A stretch of 48,081 bases of DNA from Putridiphycobacter sp045107045 (lineage in GTDB: Bacteria; Bacteroidota; Bacteroidia; Flavobacteriales_D; Crocinitomicaceae). Position numbers and translations under genes: made by a program. Of this stretch, positions 8,553 through 16,795 are shown in pieces (the stretch's first letter is position 1; each line of letters begins with the position of its first letter). Below the pieces are notes generated by a model, which was not told the DNA's origin, ran no database searches, and saw only the letters and a list, made by a program, of their open reading frames with translations. The stretch is from contig JBGCFR010000059.1 in assembly GCA_045107045.1 (NCBI GenBank), positions 1 to 48,081 on the forward strand. Direction: 5' to 3'.

Positions 8553-8993
8553 TTAATGGGTTGTTATTGTTTTCTTCATTTTTAAGTGCGGAATCTCATC
8601 TTCATTAAAAAAATCTCCTTCAATTGAATAGTTATTATTCGAATAAAAATTCACAGCGCTGTCTCTTGCGTGGCAATATATTGTTGCATAGCCTTCCTCT
8701 TTAGCATAGCCTTCACAAAAACTCATCATTTTTGAACCTATATTCAAATTCCTCAGGTGATCTAATACAACCACCCTTTGCATTTTTAAATTAGGTTTTT
8801 CTGGAACTAATACAGCTGTGGCAATTATTTCAGAGTTTACCAATCCAATTATTTGAATGTGTTTTCTTTCTTCTTCTAATTCCTGAGCTGTAAAAGTAAA
8901 TCCAAAAGGTTTTCTGAGTATTTCCTCTCTTAAATTAACAGCCTTTTTCCATTCTTCACTGTCATATGCAATGATTTTAAAATCAACTTTCAT
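8553..8993 (-). CDS. GNAT-family N-acetyltransferase
   Basis: The 146-residue product is a single GNAT domain that would transfer an acetyl group from acetyl-CoA to an amine. The acetyl-CoA-binding segment is at residues 74-90, VVVLDHLRNLNIGSKMM, a variant of the R/Q-x-x-G-x-G/A motif, followed by the FCEGYAKEEGY helix and IYCHARDSAVNFYSNNNY, the usual final strand and helix. The substrate is unknown. It precedes the S9 peptidase gene by 45 nt on the same strand. Confidence 0.85.
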   Translation of the reverse strand: MKVDFKIIAYDSEEWKKAVNLREEILRKPFGFTFTAQELEEERKHIQIIGLVNSEIIATAVLVPEKPNLKMQRVVVLDHLRNLNIGSKMMSFCEGYAKEEGYATIYCHARDSAVNFYSNNNYSIEGDFFNEDEIPHLKMKKTITTH

Positions 8994-9204
8994 TATATAT
9001 TATGAATGTATTGAGTAGTTGACTAAAATTAAGCATTTATGTTGAACTTTTGGGCTGTAAATTTTATTTTTTCTATGATCACAAGTTTTTAACATTTTAA
9101 CCAAAATTTTGCCCTAAATTTTCATCTTCAGTCCAATAGGATAAAAGGAAGTGGAAAAAAAATGTTTGAATTAATCTAGTTTTAAAGGGGTATAGTAAAT
9201 TCTG
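8994..9204. other. Gene-free AT-rich spacer
   Basis: Upstream region of the GNAT gene and downstream of the broken beta-barrel gene. No open frame, repeat or convincing terminator was seen. Confidence 0.4.
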
Positions 9205-9674
9205 TTAGATGGTAAAAGTATAAGTAGAGGAGAGGTTTCGATATAAATTACTTTTAGTAATTCTAAAGTTTAATGTTAAACTTGTATTTACTGTGATTCC
9301 AAACCTATTGTTATCCTCCCAGTATAAATGTAATACACCAATTCCTAACCCAGCAGTCCAAAATAATCGATTCTTAATTAGGTTTAACTCATAATAGCCA
9401 TTTAAACTTAATTGGCTTAAACTAGTTGTGTAGTCGTAAAAACTTGTCGTAAAATGTCCAACATGATGTGAATGGTCATATGATATTCCGAATTGCCAAT
9501 TCTCTTTTAAATCCTTTTGATATTCAAAAAGGTTCTCATACCAATGGAATTGTATCGGTCAATCATAAAGCCTGATTGAATCGATAGGTTGTTGGCTCTC
9601 TCATCCTTTACTCGCGTGAAGCAGTTCGCAGGTGTATGGACAATAAGCAATAGTATTAATAATGATTTGACCAT
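9205..9674 (-). pseudogene. Frameshifted outer-membrane beta-barrel-like gene
   Basis: On the minus strand an ATG at 9674 opens a frame with a signal-peptide-like start (MVKSLLILLLIVHTPANC) and continues SIQSGFMIDRYNSIG before stopping early. The neighbouring frame continues without interruption from about 9560, as WYENLFEYQKD, through alternating aromatic/hydrophobic strands (FGISYDHSHH, WTAGLGIGVLHLYWED, TLNFRITK) to YTFTI and a TAA at 9205. Joining the two frames near 9540-9560 gives a protein of about 157 residues with the look of a small outer-membrane barrel. A one-base indel (or a sequencing error) explains the break. The family was not recognised with certainty. Confidence 0.6.
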
Positions 9675-9736
9675 TATTGAAGTGTTTTGAAACAGAAATT
9701 TGCCTTAAACCATTAATTTATTGTTTACTGGTATCC

Positions 9737-10576
9737 TTATTTCACAGCCAAGACGATTTGATATTGCCATAAGTTTGCTTTTAATGCTTTATATTGATAG
9801 TAACCAGTTTTATAATGTGTCTTAGCAAAACGAGATACATTAGGGTGAAACAAATTATACAATTCTGATGGCACTGCTCCTAGTAATGAGGCATAGTACA
9901 TTCGCTTAGCACTTTTATTTATTTTAGATGTGTAATCAAATGTATTGATCGTTGTAAATCCCTTGTTTTTCAAATTATTTATAAAAAAGTCATTTGTTTC
10001 AAGGGAAACACCCCAAGTGTCACTCCATTTTTTTATCCATGAATGTGGATCATTCTGATCTTGATTTGAGATAAAGAAATCACTCATAATAAGACGTCCT
10101 CCTTTTTTTAATAAACGGTAGGCTTCTTCAATAAAAAGCAGTTTGTCAGCCGCTGACGATATACTCTCACATGCCCATATTACATCAAATGATTCAGATT
10201 CAAATGAGGTTTGGGTGTAATCCATTAGCTTAAATTTCACTTTATGATCAATCTTTCTCTGTTCCGCTATTTCGTTGGCAAATTTCAGTTGTTTTTCACT
10301 TAAGGTAATGCCAATAACTTCTGCGTTCTTCTGATCATTTAAAAAAATTGTGGCGCCTCCAACACCACATCCTGCATCTAAAACTTTATCTGTATTAGAA
10401 ATTTTACTTAATTCCATGAGGATCCGATTAGTATTGATCAGAGAATCTGTAAAATTTTTGGTGTTTTCGTCCCAAATACCATAGTGTAAAGAGAGGCCTT
10501 TTTTAAGATTCCACCATTTTTCATAATGAACTTGGGTTGTATTATAATATTCGGCAATGTCTTTAGCGGAGAACAT
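9737..10576 (-). CDS. Class I SAM-dependent methyltransferase (SMT / tocopherol-MT-like)
   Basis: The 279-residue enzyme has the Rossmann methyltransferase fold with motif I VLDAGCGVGG (residues 65-74), an acidic strand-2 end in EVIGITLSEKQL and motif post-I MDYTQTSFESESFDVIWACES. The N-terminal segment YYNTTQVHYEKWW...SLHYGIWD resembles the sterol/gamma-tocopherol C-methyltransferase and geranyl-diphosphate methyltransferase group, which act on hydrophobic substrates. The product may be a modified lipid or quinone-like compound, but the actual substrate is not readable. It appears monocistronic: no gene on the same strand lies close downstream, only the broken barrel gene. Confidence 0.85.
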   Translation of the reverse strand: MFSAKDIAEYYNTTQVHYEKWWNLKKGLSLHYGIWDENTKNFTDSLINTNRILMELSKISNTDKVLDAGCGVGGATIFLNDQKNAEVIGITLSEKQLKFANEIAEQRKIDHKVKFKLMDYTQTSFESESFDVIWACESISSAADKLLFIEEAYRLLKKGGRLIMSDFFISNQDQNDPHSWIKKWSDTWGVSLETNDFFINNLKNKGFTTINTFDYTSKINKSAKRMYYASLLGAVPSELYNLFHPNVSRFAKTHYKTGYYQYKALKANLWQYQIVLAVK

Positions 10577-10646
10577 CTTACTCTAGTTAGTTTGATTGTT
10601 TAATTCAAATATAAAAAATAACGGTCAACTTTTTATTTTAAAAAAA

Positions 10647-11252
10647 TTACAAATTAAAAGAGATTCCAATTGATGCACCAAAAAAGTGATAATGTCCCGC
10701 TAAACTTTCATTTTTTGAACTCAAGGCTCTTCTACTAGTATACTCAAGTCCTAGTGTAAAGTTGTCAATATAAAACCTTAGTTCTGGCATCACAAAATAG
10801 TCAACGAATCCATCTAAATCAATGATATCATCTACTATAAAAACCGCACCCGCATGAACCATGGGTTCAATTGAAACTTTCTTACTGACTTGAAAATGGT
10901 GCCCTAATCCAATATTTAAGGGTGAGGCATATAAAAAAAGACCATCACTAAATATAAACCCAACCCTGAGCCATGTTAAACTAACTACACCACAAAATGG
11001 GCCTTTATTGAAATACCAATTATTACCTACTTTAGATTCTAAACCAAAACCAGATTCTTCGTAACCACTTGTTATTACTGTAGTATCGGCACCAAAAATG
11101 TTGGTAATTTCTTTTTTAATGGGCTTATAAAAACCTCTAGATACTGTTACATCAAAGTAATATTTGTTTAGGTTCAACTCCTTTGTGTCCGACTGTCCAT
11201 GTCCATTTAAACCAATCAATGTTAAAATAAACAGAAGTAATAATTTAATCAT
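10647..11252 (-). CDS. Predicted outer-membrane beta-barrel protein
   Basis: The ORF is open from 11324, but the codons before 11252 code for an unlikely cytosolic prefix; the Met at 11252 begins a good signal peptide (MIKLLLLFILTLIGLNGHGQ), so that start is preferred (201 residues). The mature part is made of alternating amphipathic strands, for example YFDVTVSRGFYK, VVSLTWLRVGFIF, LGHHFQV, FTLGLEYTSRR, and ends in GASIGISFNL, a hydrophobic, aromatic-poor C-terminal strand. No binding or catalytic motif was recognised. It follows lspA on the same strand with a 71-nt gap under the chosen start. Confidence 0.7.
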   Translation of the reverse strand: MIKLLLLFILTLIGLNGHGQSDTKELNLNKYYFDVTVSRGFYKPIKKEITNIFGADTTVITSGYEESGFGLESKVGNNWYFNKGPFCGVVSLTWLRVGFIFSDGLFLYASPLNIGLGHHFQVSKKVSIEPMVHAGAVFIVDDIIDLDGFVDYFVMPELRFYIDNFTLGLEYTSRRALSSKNESLAGHYHFFGASIGISFNL

Positions 11253-11323
11253 AGCATTGTAATGATAAGCACATGTCATTCTAAAAATTCGATAATTATG
11301 CGAAGTGTAGGAAGCAATCTTCA

Positions 11324-11842
11324 TTAAAAGCTGGTGATTCTGTATCGGTAATTATTTATTTCTAATAGAACTAAATTCAAAAGAAGTAAAAGCACACCAA
11401 TAACAACTGAGACATCAGCCATATTGAAAATACCTGTATGAAATGCGCCAAATTCTATATACATAAAATCGGTGACTGAATCATATAATATTCTGTCGTA
11501 TATATTACCAATTCCTCCTCCTATAATAAACGAAATGCCAATCATACTTAGCTTCGACATCTTTTTTTCTTTGATAATATAGATGAAAAGAAATATCATA
11601 ACCAATAAAGGTAAAACCTGGAGGACGATAATTTTTAAATTTGGACTAAGGTTTTCTCCTAGACTCATAGCAGCACCAGCATTTTCTACATGAGTAAGAA
11701 TGAAATTATCATTTATAACTTGGATAGTTTCATTTGTTGAAATTTCTGTTCTCACTTTATTTTTCGTAATCTGGTCACAACTGATATTACTAAATATAAT
11801 CAATACTGAAAAGAGCATTTTAATCAATCGTTTTACTTTCAT
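11324..11842 (-). CDS. lspA: Lipoprotein signal peptidase (signal peptidase II)
   Basis: LspA cleaves the signal peptides of prolipoproteins after lipid attachment to the Cys. The frame opens at 11908, but the Met at 11842 gives a 172-residue protein of normal length starting with a TM helix. Conserved boxes: DQITKNKVR after TM1, HVENAGAAMSLG (50-62), GGGIGNIYDR with catalytic D116, and FNMADVSVVIG with catalytic D143. Four hydrophobic segments are visible. A Cys (C22) directly precedes the DQ box, giving TM1 the look of a lipobox (SNISC), as I recall from a second flavobacterial LspA type. Another lspA copy may exist elsewhere. Confidence 0.9.
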   Translation of the reverse strand: MKVKRLIKMLFSVLIIFSNISCDQITKNKVRTEISTNETIQVINDNFILTHVENAGAAMSLGENLSPNLKIIVLQVLPLLVMIFLFIYIIKEKKMSKLSMIGISFIIGGGIGNIYDRILYDSVTDFMYIEFGAFHTGIFNMADVSVVIGVLLLLLNLVLLEINNYRYRITSF

Positions 11843-11962
11843 TGTATATTTTTTTGATACTTTAATTTGGCTTAAAAGTTGCAAAACAAATTTTGCTTGG
11901 TGTGCCAATAAACAAATATAAAGATTAATAACTAAGTCATTAGTTTAACAAATGTAATTACA

Positions 11963-11998
11963 TAAAAAAAGCCCACCAAGTTGAAACTGATGGGCTTT
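11963..11998 (-). terminator. Terminator of the nif3-zinc-ribbon operon
   Basis: 8-bp stem AAAGCCCA (11968-11975) / TGGGCTTT (11991-11998), with a small inner AGT/ACT pair and, on the minus strand, a U-run corresponding to the A-run 11964-11970. It lies about 20 nt after the stop of the zinc-ribbon gene. Confidence 0.75.
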
Positions 11999-12018
11999 GC
12001 AATTTTGTTCGGTATCGT

Positions 12019-12762
12019 TTAGTTTTCTGAAGGCGGCTCAATTAAGATTCGTCCACAGTGTTCACATACAATAATATCTTTTCTTGCTTTAATGTCTAAC
12101 TGACGTTGTGGTGGAATTTCGTTAAAACATCCGCCACATGAGTTTCTTTCTACAGAAACCACCGCTAAACCATTAATCGCATTGTTTCTTAATCTTTCGT
12201 AAGCAGCTACTAATCTAGGCTCAATGTCTTTTTTAGCTTTCTCCGATTTTTTAGATAATTTATCTTCGTCTGCTTCAGTTTCGTCAATAATAGCTTGTAA
12301 TTCTTTTTGCTTTATTTCTAAATCACTTTGCCTTTCAGTTAATTTAGAATTGGCTTCTTCAATCGCTTCTTTTTTAGAATCGATTTTAAATTTAGCTTCT
12401 TTAATTTTCTTTTCAGCTAGTTCAATTTCCAATCCTTGAAATTCAATTTCTTTCGATAGTGAATCGTATTCTCTGTTATTTCTAACATTTTTTTGTTGCT
12501 CGCTATATTTTTTTATAGCAGCTTGAGAATCAGTAATGGCATTTTTTTTGTCTGAAATTTCAGTTTCTAATTCAGTTAATTCGTTTTGAAGATTTTCGGC
12601 TCTTGTTGCTAAACCTTCAACTTCACCTGCTAACTCTTCAACTTCTAAAGGTAATTCACCTCTTACAGTTCTGATCTTATCAATTGAAGAATCAATAACT
12701 TGCAAGTTGTAGAGTGCGTTTAATTTTTCTGTAACTACGCTTTCTGTATTTTTTTTCGCCAT
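12019..12762 (-). CDS. Coiled-coil protein with C4 zinc ribbon
   Basis: The 247-residue protein is a long helical hairpin (about residues 15-190, very rich in E, K and L heptads) ending in a zinc ribbon with C209-x2-C212 and C233-x2-C236. This architecture is that of the CT398/DUF164-type C4 zinc-ribbon proteins, often suspected to act in RNA, secretion or flagellar contexts but without an agreed role. The gene starts 7 nt after the NIF3-like gene ends, so the two form an operon; the same pairing is common in Bacteroidota as I recall. The product is cytosolic. Confidence 0.88.
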   Translation of the reverse strand: MAKKNTESVVTEKLNALYNLQVIDSSIDKIRTVRGELPLEVEELAGEVEGLATRAENLQNELTELETEISDKKNAITDSQAAIKKYSEQQKNVRNNREYDSLSKEIEFQGLEIELAEKKIKEAKFKIDSKKEAIEEANSKLTERQSDLEIKQKELQAIIDETEADEDKLSKKSEKAKKDIEPRLVAAYERLRNNAINGLAVVSVERNSCGGCFNEIPPQRQLDIKARKDIIVCEHCGRILIEPPSEN

Positions 12763-12769
12763 CTTGTTA

Positions 12770-13864
12770 TTAAAAATAGTTTACCGGGTTCGTGCTTCGG
12801 TCCGTTAAATAGGGTGCAAATTTAGTAAATTTTTTCGATAAAATGTCACCAATTAAGTCAATTGTGAATTGTTCACTTTCAAAATGACCAATATCTGCTA
12901 TAATAATTTGATTTTCGGCATCAAAAAACTCATGGTATTTAAAATCTCCGGTAATAAAAATGTCAGCTTTTACGGCTTTAGCTGCGCCGAGTAAAAAACT
13001 TCCAGATCCACCACACCATGCTACTGTTTTAATGACGTCTGTATGAAAATTAGTATGTTTAATTATTTCACATTTGAACACTTTTTTTAACTGAGTTAAA
13101 AAAGCATGAGCTGACAAAGGATCTTTCAATGTGCCATACATACCAGCCCCTTCATCATTATTCTGATTCAAGAGAGGGAACAGGTCGTAAGCGACACTCT
13201 CGTATGGATGAGCATTTAGCATTGCCTTCAATATCTGTGATCGTTTGTGAGTGCTTAGAATGACCTCAATTTTAACTTCGGGTTCAATATGAATTTCATT
13301 TTTATTCCCTACAAATGGATTCGTTGAATCATTGGCTTGAAAGCTGCCTTTTCCATCACTTACAAAACTGCAATTGGTATAATTGCCAATAGCACCAGCG
13401 CCTGCTTTAAATAATGCTGTTTTTACAATGTCTTGATGTGTTGTAGGGGCAAATACTGATAGCTTTTCCAAGGTTGAGGATGAGGGAGATAGGATACTAG
13501 GGTTTGAAATTTCTAATAGGTCTCCAATTTTTTTATTCACACCACCTTTATAATTATCCAAATTGGTATGACAAGCATAAATAGCTATGTCATTTTTAAT
13601 AGCCTTAATGATGGTTCGCTCCACATAATTTTTTCCATTCAATCGTTTTATTCCTTTAAAAACAATGGGGTGGTGCGCTATAATAAGATTACACCCTTTT
13701 TCCATGGCTTCGTCAATGGTGTCTTCAATGCAATCTAATGTAATAAGGGCATTGGTCACTTCTGTTTGATGATGACCTGTAATTAAACCCGAATTATCAT
13801 AAGATTCCTGACTTGATAATGGAGCAAGCGACTCTAAATATGATGTGATGTCTTGTATTAACAT
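12770..13864 (-). CDS. NIF3-like dinuclear metal-centre protein
   Basis: The 364-residue protein belongs to the NIF3/YbgI (DUF34) family, toroidal hexamers with a two-metal site. Metal-ligand boxes are IIAHHPIVFKG, ACHTNLDNYKGG and, near the C-terminus, DIGHFESEQF. The central insertion (about residues 130-235) is the PII/CutA-like domain of the longer bacterial form. A function in metal or cofactor handling, including GTP cyclohydrolase-type annotation, has been proposed for the family but is unsettled. It is the first gene of a two-gene operon with the zinc-ribbon protein; a TAnnTTTG box lies 4 nt before its start codon. Confidence 0.93.
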   Translation of the reverse strand: MLIQDITSYLESLAPLSSQESYDNSGLITGHHQTEVTNALITLDCIEDTIDEAMEKGCNLIIAHHPIVFKGIKRLNGKNYVERTIIKAIKNDIAIYACHTNLDNYKGGVNKKIGDLLEISNPSILSPSSSTLEKLSVFAPTTHQDIVKTALFKAGAGAIGNYTNCSFVSDGKGSFQANDSTNPFVGNKNEIHIEPEVKIEVILSTHKRSQILKAMLNAHPYESVAYDLFPLLNQNNDEGAGMYGTLKDPLSAHAFLTQLKKVFKCEIIKHTNFHTDVIKTVAWCGGSGSFLLGAAKAVKADIFITGDFKYHEFFDAENQIIIADIGHFESEQFTIDLIGDILSKKFTKFAPYLTDRSTNPVNYF

Positions 13865-13936
13865 GTTCCAAAATTAATTGTTTTTTTTGACTTCATATTT
13901 TATCTTCTCTTTAAAAAAGGTTTGCTTATAATCAGT

Positions 13937-13944
13937 TATATTTG
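13937..13944 (+). promoter_or_regulatory. Promoter -7 box of uvrA
   Basis: TATATTTG followed by C fits the Bacteroidota -7 consensus TAnnTTTG and lies 25 nt before the uvrA ATG. The only upstream TTTG (13921-13924) is spaced just 12 nt away, shorter than usual, so the -33 element is uncertain. Confidence 0.5.
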
Positions 13945-13969
13945 CATCTAATTAAATTTAAGATTGTCA

Positions 13970-16795
13970 ATGTCAAATCAATCGGTTTCACAGGAAGAAT
14001 TTATTGAAGTATATGGTGCAAAAGTGCACAATTTAAAGAATGTTTCTTTAAAAATTCCACGCAATAAATTGGTAGTGTTTACCGGGTTAAGCGGAAGTGG
14101 TAAGTCTTCATTGGCGTTTGATACTATTTTCGCTGAAGGTCAAAGACGTTATTTAGAAACATTTTCAGCTTATGCCCGTCAATTTTTAGGTGGTTTAGAA
14201 AGACCAGATGTGGATGAAATATTGGGATTGAGTCCGGTCATTTCTATTGAACAGAAAACAGTGAACCGTAGCCCAAGATCAACAGTTGGCACTGTTACCG
14301 AAATATACGATTTTTTAAGATTACTTTTTGCTCGTGTTGGAGAGGCTTACTCATATAATACTGGTGAAAAAATGGTGAAATATACTGATCACCAAATAGT
14401 AGAAGTAATTCTAGATAAATTTGATGGACGAAAAGTAGTTTTGTTAGCGCCTAAAGTTAAAGGGCGTAAGGGACATTATAGAGAATTATTTGAGCAAATA
14501 CAAAAAATAGGTTATTCTAAGGTACGTATAGACGGTGAGATAGTTGATATTACTCCCAATATGCGACTAGATCGTTATAAGATTCATGATATAGAAATTG
14601 TGATTGACCGAATCCAGATTTCTAAAAATGATTTTCAAAGAATTTCGGATGCAGTAAAACTGGCATTAAAGTATGGACAAGACGTAATGCAAATTATTGA
14701 TTTTGAGACGGGCGAATTAGCACAGTTTAGCCGGTTTTTAATGTGTCCAACTACTGGTATATCTTATGTTGAACCTGAACCGAATTTATTTTCATTCAAT
14801 TCGCCATATGGTGCCTGCAAACGTTGCAATGGGTTAGGTACAATTTCTGAAGTTGATATTAAGAAAGTAATACCTAACGATAATAAAAGCATTAAAGAGG
14901 GTGGAATTGTCCCTCTTGGAAAATTAAAAAATGATTGGATCGGCGCACAAGTCCAAATTATTCTAGAATCTAATGGCCATAAAGTCACCGACAAAATTTC
15001 AGTAATTGATAACAGTTTGATTCAAAAACTACTCTTTGGTTTTGAAGAAGTTTTAAAAATAGGAGATGAATCTAAAACAATTGATTTCGAAGGGATCACA
15101 AACTTTATTTTACGACATGCTGAAGAGAATCCATCTGCCGGTGTAAAACGCTGGGCTGATAGTTTTACAAATCAAATTACATGTGATGTTTGTGAAGGAA
15201 CTAGGCTGAATAAAGAAGCTGGTTTCTTTAAAGTGGATGGTGAAAATATTGGAGAACTAGCTAGCTGGGATATTGTTGATTTACATAAGTGGTTTAGTGG
15301 ATTAGCAGATCGTTTGAACGAAAAACAACTTAAAATAGGAAAGGAAATCTTAAAAGAGATAAATAATAGACTTCAATTTTTAATAGATGTTGGCTTGTAT
15401 TATTTAAATCTTAACCGATCGTCTAAAACGTTAAGTGGAGGAGAGGCTCAGCGTATTCGATTGGCTACTCAGATTGGATCGGAGCTAATGAACGTGCTTT
15501 ATATTTTAGATGAGCCAAGTATTGGTTTGCATCAAAGGGATAATTCAAGACTAATTAATTCCTTAAAACGTTTAAGGGATGTAGGGAATTCTATTATTGT
15601 TGTAGAGCACGATAAGGAAATGATGGAAGAATCGGACTTTATTGTAGACATAGGACCAAAAGCAGGTGTTCATGGAGGAGAAATAACTCAAGCGTCCACA
15701 ATTGCTGCGTTAAAGTCTAGTGGTAGTACAACTGCTGCATATTTAAATGGTGACTTGAAAATTGAAATGCCTAAAAAACGGCGAAAAGGAAATGGTAAAA
15801 AGCTGGAATTGATAGGCGCCACAGGTCATAATTTGAAAAATGTGGATTTAAAGATTCCATTGGGCACCTTTACGTGCGTAACTGGAGTATCAGGTAGTGG
15901 CAAATCCTCCTTGATTAATCATACACTTTATCCTATACTTAATGCACATATATATAATGGAGTTAAAAAGCCATTGCCATATAAAAAAATTAAAGGGCTG
16001 GATTACTTGGATAAGGTCATTGATATTGATCAAGCGCCTATTGGCAGAACACCTCGTTCAAATCCTGCGACATATACAGGGATTTTTGGTGACATTCGAA
16101 ATTTATTTGCTGAAATTGGAGAATCAAAAATTAGAGGATATAAAGCAGGTAGGTTTAGCTTTAATGTAAAAGGAGGAAGATGTGAGGCCTGTAGAGGTGG
16201 TGGTTTACGTTTAATAGAAATGAATTTTTTACCTGATGTTTATGTTGAGTGTGAAGAGTGCCAAGGTAAGCGCTACAATAGAGAAACGCTTGAAGTAAGA
16301 TACAAAGGCAAAAACATCAATGATATTTTAGAAATGACAATTGATGATGCCACACAATTTTTTGATGGCATTCCAAAAATTAGAAGAAAACTTGAAACAT
16401 TATTATCCGTAGGGCTTGGGTATATTAAAATTGGACAACCGTCTACTACGATTAGTGGAGGAGAGGCGCAAAGAATTAAATTAGCGACCGAATTATCTAA
16501 AAAATCAACCGGAAATACTATCTATATTTTAGATGAACCCTCAACTGGGCTGCATTTTGAAGATATTAAAATGTTATTGAATGTACTAAAAAGATTGGCT
16601 GATGAGGGTAATACTGTTTTGGTGATTGAGCACAATATGGATATCATTAAAGTGGCAGATTATATTATTGATATTGGACCAGAGGGTGGGAAGTACGGTG
16701 GTGAAATTTTAATTGAAGGAACACCTGAAAAAATATGTGCTCATAAGACAACAAAAAGTGATACTGTTCAATATTTAAGAAAGGAGTTTAATTGA
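13970..16795 (+). CDS. uvrA: Excinuclease ABC subunit A
   Basis: UvrA is the damage-recognising ATPase of nucleotide-excision repair and loads UvrB. The product (941 residues from the ATG at 13970; the frame also opens 6 nt earlier at a TTG) has two ABC ATPase halves: Walker A GLSGSGKSS at 39-47 and GVSGSGKSS in the second half, and signature LSGGEAQRIRLA and ISGGEAQRIKLA. The large zinc module CEACRGGG...CEECQG is intact. The first zinc finger reads CPTTGISY...CKRCNG, so one expected Cys is Thr; I recall this from other Bacteroidota UvrA. Its last 8 nt overlap the convergent PKD-repeat gene. Confidence 0.97.
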   Translation: MSNQSVSQEEFIEVYGAKVHNLKNVSLKIPRNKLVVFTGLSGSGKSSLAFDTIFAEGQRRYLETFSAYARQFLGGLERPDVDEILGLSPVISIEQKTVNRSPRSTVGTVTEIYDFLRLLFARVGEAYSYNTGEKMVKYTDHQIVEVILDKFDGRKVVLLAPKVKGRKGHYRELFEQIQKIGYSKVRIDGEIVDITPNMRLDRYKIHDIEIVIDRIQISKNDFQRISDAVKLALKYGQDVMQIIDFETGELAQFSRFLMCPTTGISYVEPEPNLFSFNSPYGACKRCNGLGTISEVDIKKVIPNDNKSIKEGGIVPLGKLKNDWIGAQVQIILESNGHKVTDKISVIDNSLIQKLLFGFEEVLKIGDESKTIDFEGITNFILRHAEENPSAGVKRWADSFTNQITCDVCEGTRLNKEAGFFKVDGENIGELASWDIVDLHKWFSGLADRLNEKQLKIGKEILKEINNRLQFLIDVGLYYLNLNRSSKTLSGGEAQRIRLATQIGSELMNVLYILDEPSIGLHQRDNSRLINSLKRLRDVGNSIIVVEHDKEMMEESDFIVDIGPKAGVHGGEITQASTIAALKSSGSTTAAYLNGDLKIEMPKKRRKGNGKKLELIGATGHNLKNVDLKIPLGTFTCVTGVSGSGKSSLINHTLYPILNAHIYNGVKKPLPYKKIKGLDYLDKVIDIDQAPIGRTPRSNPATYTGIFGDIRNLFAEIGESKIRGYKAGRFSFNVKGGRCEACRGGGLRLIEMNFLPDVYVECEECQGKRYNRETLEVRYKGKNINDILEMTIDDATQFFDGIPKIRRKLETLLSVGLGYIKIGQPSTTISGGEAQRIKLATELSKKSTGNTIYILDEPSTGLHFEDIKMLLNVLKRLADEGNTVLVIEHNMDIIKVADYIIDIGPEGGKYGGEILIEGTPEKICAHKTTKSDTVQYLRKEFN

